Below, piece by piece: positions 39,649 to 41,087 of a stretch of 41,087 bases of DNA (position 1 is its first letter; each line of letters begins with the position of its first letter). Made by a program: the position numbers and the translations under genes. The stretch comes from Vibrio hepatarius. GTDB lineage: Bacteria; Pseudomonadota; Gammaproteobacteria; Enterobacterales; Vibrionaceae. The DNA lies in assembly GCF_018860525.1 (NCBI RefSeq), contig NZ_JAHKPM010000033.1, positions 1 through 41,087 on the forward strand, read 5' to 3'. The notes below the pieces were generated by a model. The model saw only the letters and a list, made by a program, of their open reading frames with translations, had not been told where the DNA came from and did no database searches.

Positions 39649-40297
39649 CCTCGTAAAATTCACCTACATATCCTACAAATTCACCTAAGTTAAGATCTAA
39701 AATACCCCAATCACGTTCGTCTACAGGGATTCCGTATAATGATGCTATTTGGCGTAATGAGTTAGTAATGCTTAGCCAAAGCATTGCATGGCGATGGGAA
39801 ATTTGGAAAGCTACAGGTACGAGTTGTTCAAAAGTTGGAAGAACTTCATGAACTGATTGAACAAGCATATTTGCTTTTGCTGCATTCAAACGTTCATAAC
39901 TTGCATCTGATTTAAACTTATCTATTTCTTTTAAATGCTCGTCTATCGGCTTGCAATGAACAATATGCTTGCTCCAATGAAACATAATTCCAAAATCATG
40001 CCTCTCATGAAAAAAAGCTTCAAATACAAATGAAACAGCCTGCCCCAGTTCGTTTTTTAGACTTTTTTTTTCGCGATATTCAGGAATGACTACCACTATA
40101 ATGTAAAACATCAAACTTACTATGTAACCAACACTTAGGTTGAAGATTATCGAGTTCCCATTTGGAAATTGATAAAAGGCTGGATCTATTACCGTATCTT
40201 TAATTAAGGGAATTATATTCTCATCTGAAGATTTAAACAGCAAAAAAGTAGATAAAGCCAACAATGTCCAAATCAGTTTTCTTTCTATGTACTTCAA
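39641..40297 (-). CDS. Hypothetical membrane protein (TTG start), cassette-like
   Basis: Not recognised. The 218-residue product starts with TTG at 40297, six bases after AGAGG. It has a basic N terminus and hydrophobic helix (about 7-22), a second helix near 50-72 ([21 protein letters not shown]) and a cytoplasmic remainder of about 145 residues with many charged and aromatic residues ([36 protein letters not shown]). No catalytic motif is visible. Both ends lie within 12 bases of a GTTAGTTAAC-type sequence: it overlaps the stop at 39640-39649 and appears in reverse complement at 40309-40318. The AT-rich composition, opposite strand to its neighbours and short leader are what a mobile cassette gene would show. 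Confidence 0.7.
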   Translation of the reverse strand: MKYIERKLIWTLLALSTFLLFKSSDENIIPLIKDTVIDPAFYQFPNGNSIIFNLSVGYIVSLMFYIIVVVIPEYREKKSLKNELGQAVSFVFEAFFHERHDFGIMFHWSKHIVHCKPIDEHLKEIDKFKSDASYERLNAAKANMLVQSVHEVLPTFEQLVPVAFQISHRHAMLWLSITNSLRQIASLYGIPVDERDWGILDLNLGEFVGYVGEFYEVN

Positions 40298-40584
40298 ATT
40301 TACCTCTTGTTAACTAACGCCTAGTTAAATAGTTAATAACACTGCCACCTACCTCAACAATTGTGCTGTAGTTACTAAAATCGATTCAAACCAAAAATAC
40401 CAAGTGTTGCCAATCTGCGTAAATTGATTGTATGGGTAATAAGCACTCCAATCGGGTAAGTAAGACCCAGATTTTAGCTGCAACTAAAGTTGTTCTATCT
40501 GGTAGTTCGATTACATGATAGATCACCTATCGAGAGGGCGATAACAAGTACGAACACCAAATAGAACACCAAGCACCACACTAG
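40298..40584. other. Gap between the two accessory ORFs with attC-like end
   Basis: No gene is evident in these 287 bp. On the minus strand the right-hand ORF is followed by about 270 bp that end in GGCGTTAG (40321-40314), directly before the leader of the next ORF. TTAACTA-N5-TAGTTAA forms an inverted repeat around it (about 40310-40328). This could be the 3' part of an integron attC site, but I could not find the complementary 5' core, so the assignment is tentative. Confidence 0.3.
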
Positions 40585-40983
40585 TTACGTGTTTAATTTG
40601 AGCTCTGTTCTAATTCTATTTTTAATCAATAACACTAGAGTATGAATGCTTTTTCTGCTTGAGGAAGTATCACCTTTCTCTATGTGACTGATGAATAATT
40701 CCATAGCATCGATTTCATCCTCCTTACCGTATAGATTTATATTAGTCCTAGCATTTTCCAGTTTAGCTAGTAATTGACCATCAGACTCGAAGGGAGCAGA
40801 GTGCTTTTGAAACACGAACCAAACAGGCAAGAATGATTTCAATGCAGTTAAACGATAGTCTAGCCGCTTCTTTGCAATTTCATGCCTACGATTAAACTCG
40901 TTATTGGCAAACCAGCCAATAACAACAATTAGAACAGAAAAAATTGTTATCCAGTCTTTAACTTCCATTTTTATACTCATCAT
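40585..40983 (-). CDS. Hypothetical small membrane-anchored protein
   Basis: Not recognised. The 132-residue product has one N-terminal membrane helix (about 9-26, DWITIFSVLIVVIGWF) followed by a basic, helical cytoplasmic domain (RRHEIAKKRLDYRLTALKSF... ELFISHIEKGD). Two close starts are possible: ATG at 40983 or ATG at 40968, the latter with GATGAG nearby. The single-helix architecture is common in small phage-defence or cassette proteins, but nothing here proves a function. It is co-directional with the 39641-40297 ORF, and its leader begins about 12-20 bases after a GACGTTATG core-like sequence. Confidence 0.65.
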   Translation of the reverse strand: MMSIKMEVKDWITIFSVLIVVIGWFANNEFNRRHEIAKKRLDYRLTALKSFLPVWFVFQKHSAPFESDGQLLAKLENARTNINLYGKEDEIDAMELFISHIEKGDTSSSRKSIHTLVLLIKNRIRTELKLNT

Positions 40984-40994
40984 CTGAGAAACAC

Positions 40995-41050
40995 ATAACG
41001 TCTTGCTATGCAGTAGCTAACACAGCGACACTCAAGCAAAACCGAATCGG
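40995..41050 (-). other. Possible attC 3' half before the last ORF
   Basis: Reading the minus strand, the stretch ends GACGTTAT (41002-40995) and includes TTCGGTTTTGC and TTGAGTGT. These resemble, from memory, the 3' half of Vibrio chromosomal-integron repeats (TTCGGTTGTTG...GAGTGTTA...GCGTTA). A small inverted repeat GCTA-N5-TAGC lies inside. No alignment was possible and the 5' half would be outside the window. Confidence 0.28.
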
Positions 41051-41087
41051 ATTAATGGGGCCCGACAGGGTCAGGTCTAATGAAATG

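Overview
The window is a Vibrionaceae-type gammaproteobacterial chromosome segment. The protein sequences of SspA, SspB, DapB, LpoA, FtsZ and CarA look close to Vibrio and Escherichia coli homologues as recalled. The gene order (petABC-sspAB; dolP-diaA-yraN-lpoA divergent from rsmI-rnpB; dcw cluster-lpxC-secA-mutT-dapB-carAB) is that of a moderately AT-rich Vibrio-like genome. No database was consulted; identifications come from reading translations and motifs.

Layout. Bases 1-2549 hold the end of the bc1 operon petABC, closed by a terminator. SspA/SspB (2646-3788) follow. On the minus strand, converging on sspB, are lpoA-yraN-diaA-dolP (7179 down to 3837), the outer-membrane/cell-wall and replication-timing block. 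From 7243 everything runs rightward: rsmI, the RNase P RNA gene with a clear promoter and terminator, and then the division and cell wall cluster rsmH-ftsL-ftsI-murE-murF-mraY-murD-ftsW-murG-murC-ftsQ-ftsA-ftsZ. Neither mraZ nor ddlB is present at its usual E. coli position. LpxC, SecA, MutT, DapB and CarAB follow as separate units with their own terminators. Readable promoters precede rnpB, ftsQ, lpxC and carA. CarA also has a tandem pair of ArgR-type boxes. The secA leader is long and structured, with no SecM-like gene.

From about 34.8 kb the window becomes accessory. A secreted protein with an intimin-like C-type-lectin-like end points left. Divergent from it is a five-gene operon with overlapping or nearly touching genes: a secreted metallo-beta-lactamase-fold protein, a small secreted Cys-containing peptide, a DUF692/MNIO enzyme, a DUF2063-type partner and a DoxX-family membrane protein. 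This is the architecture of the RiPP metallophore/bufferin systems (BufABC, HvfABCX), in which the MNIO enzyme and its partner modify cysteines of the peptide. The exported MBL protein as first gene and an unusual four-cysteine precursor make it the most interesting locus here. A 24-bp perfect palindrome lies in the divergent intergenic region.

Immediately downstream a cytochrome bd subunit I gene (cydA-like) begins but is broken after about 57-60 codons. The remaining 1.5 kb carries two minus-strand small membrane-protein ORFs, each starting just behind a short GTTA-type core sequence, which hints at integron cassettes or another foreign insertion. The window ends inside this material.
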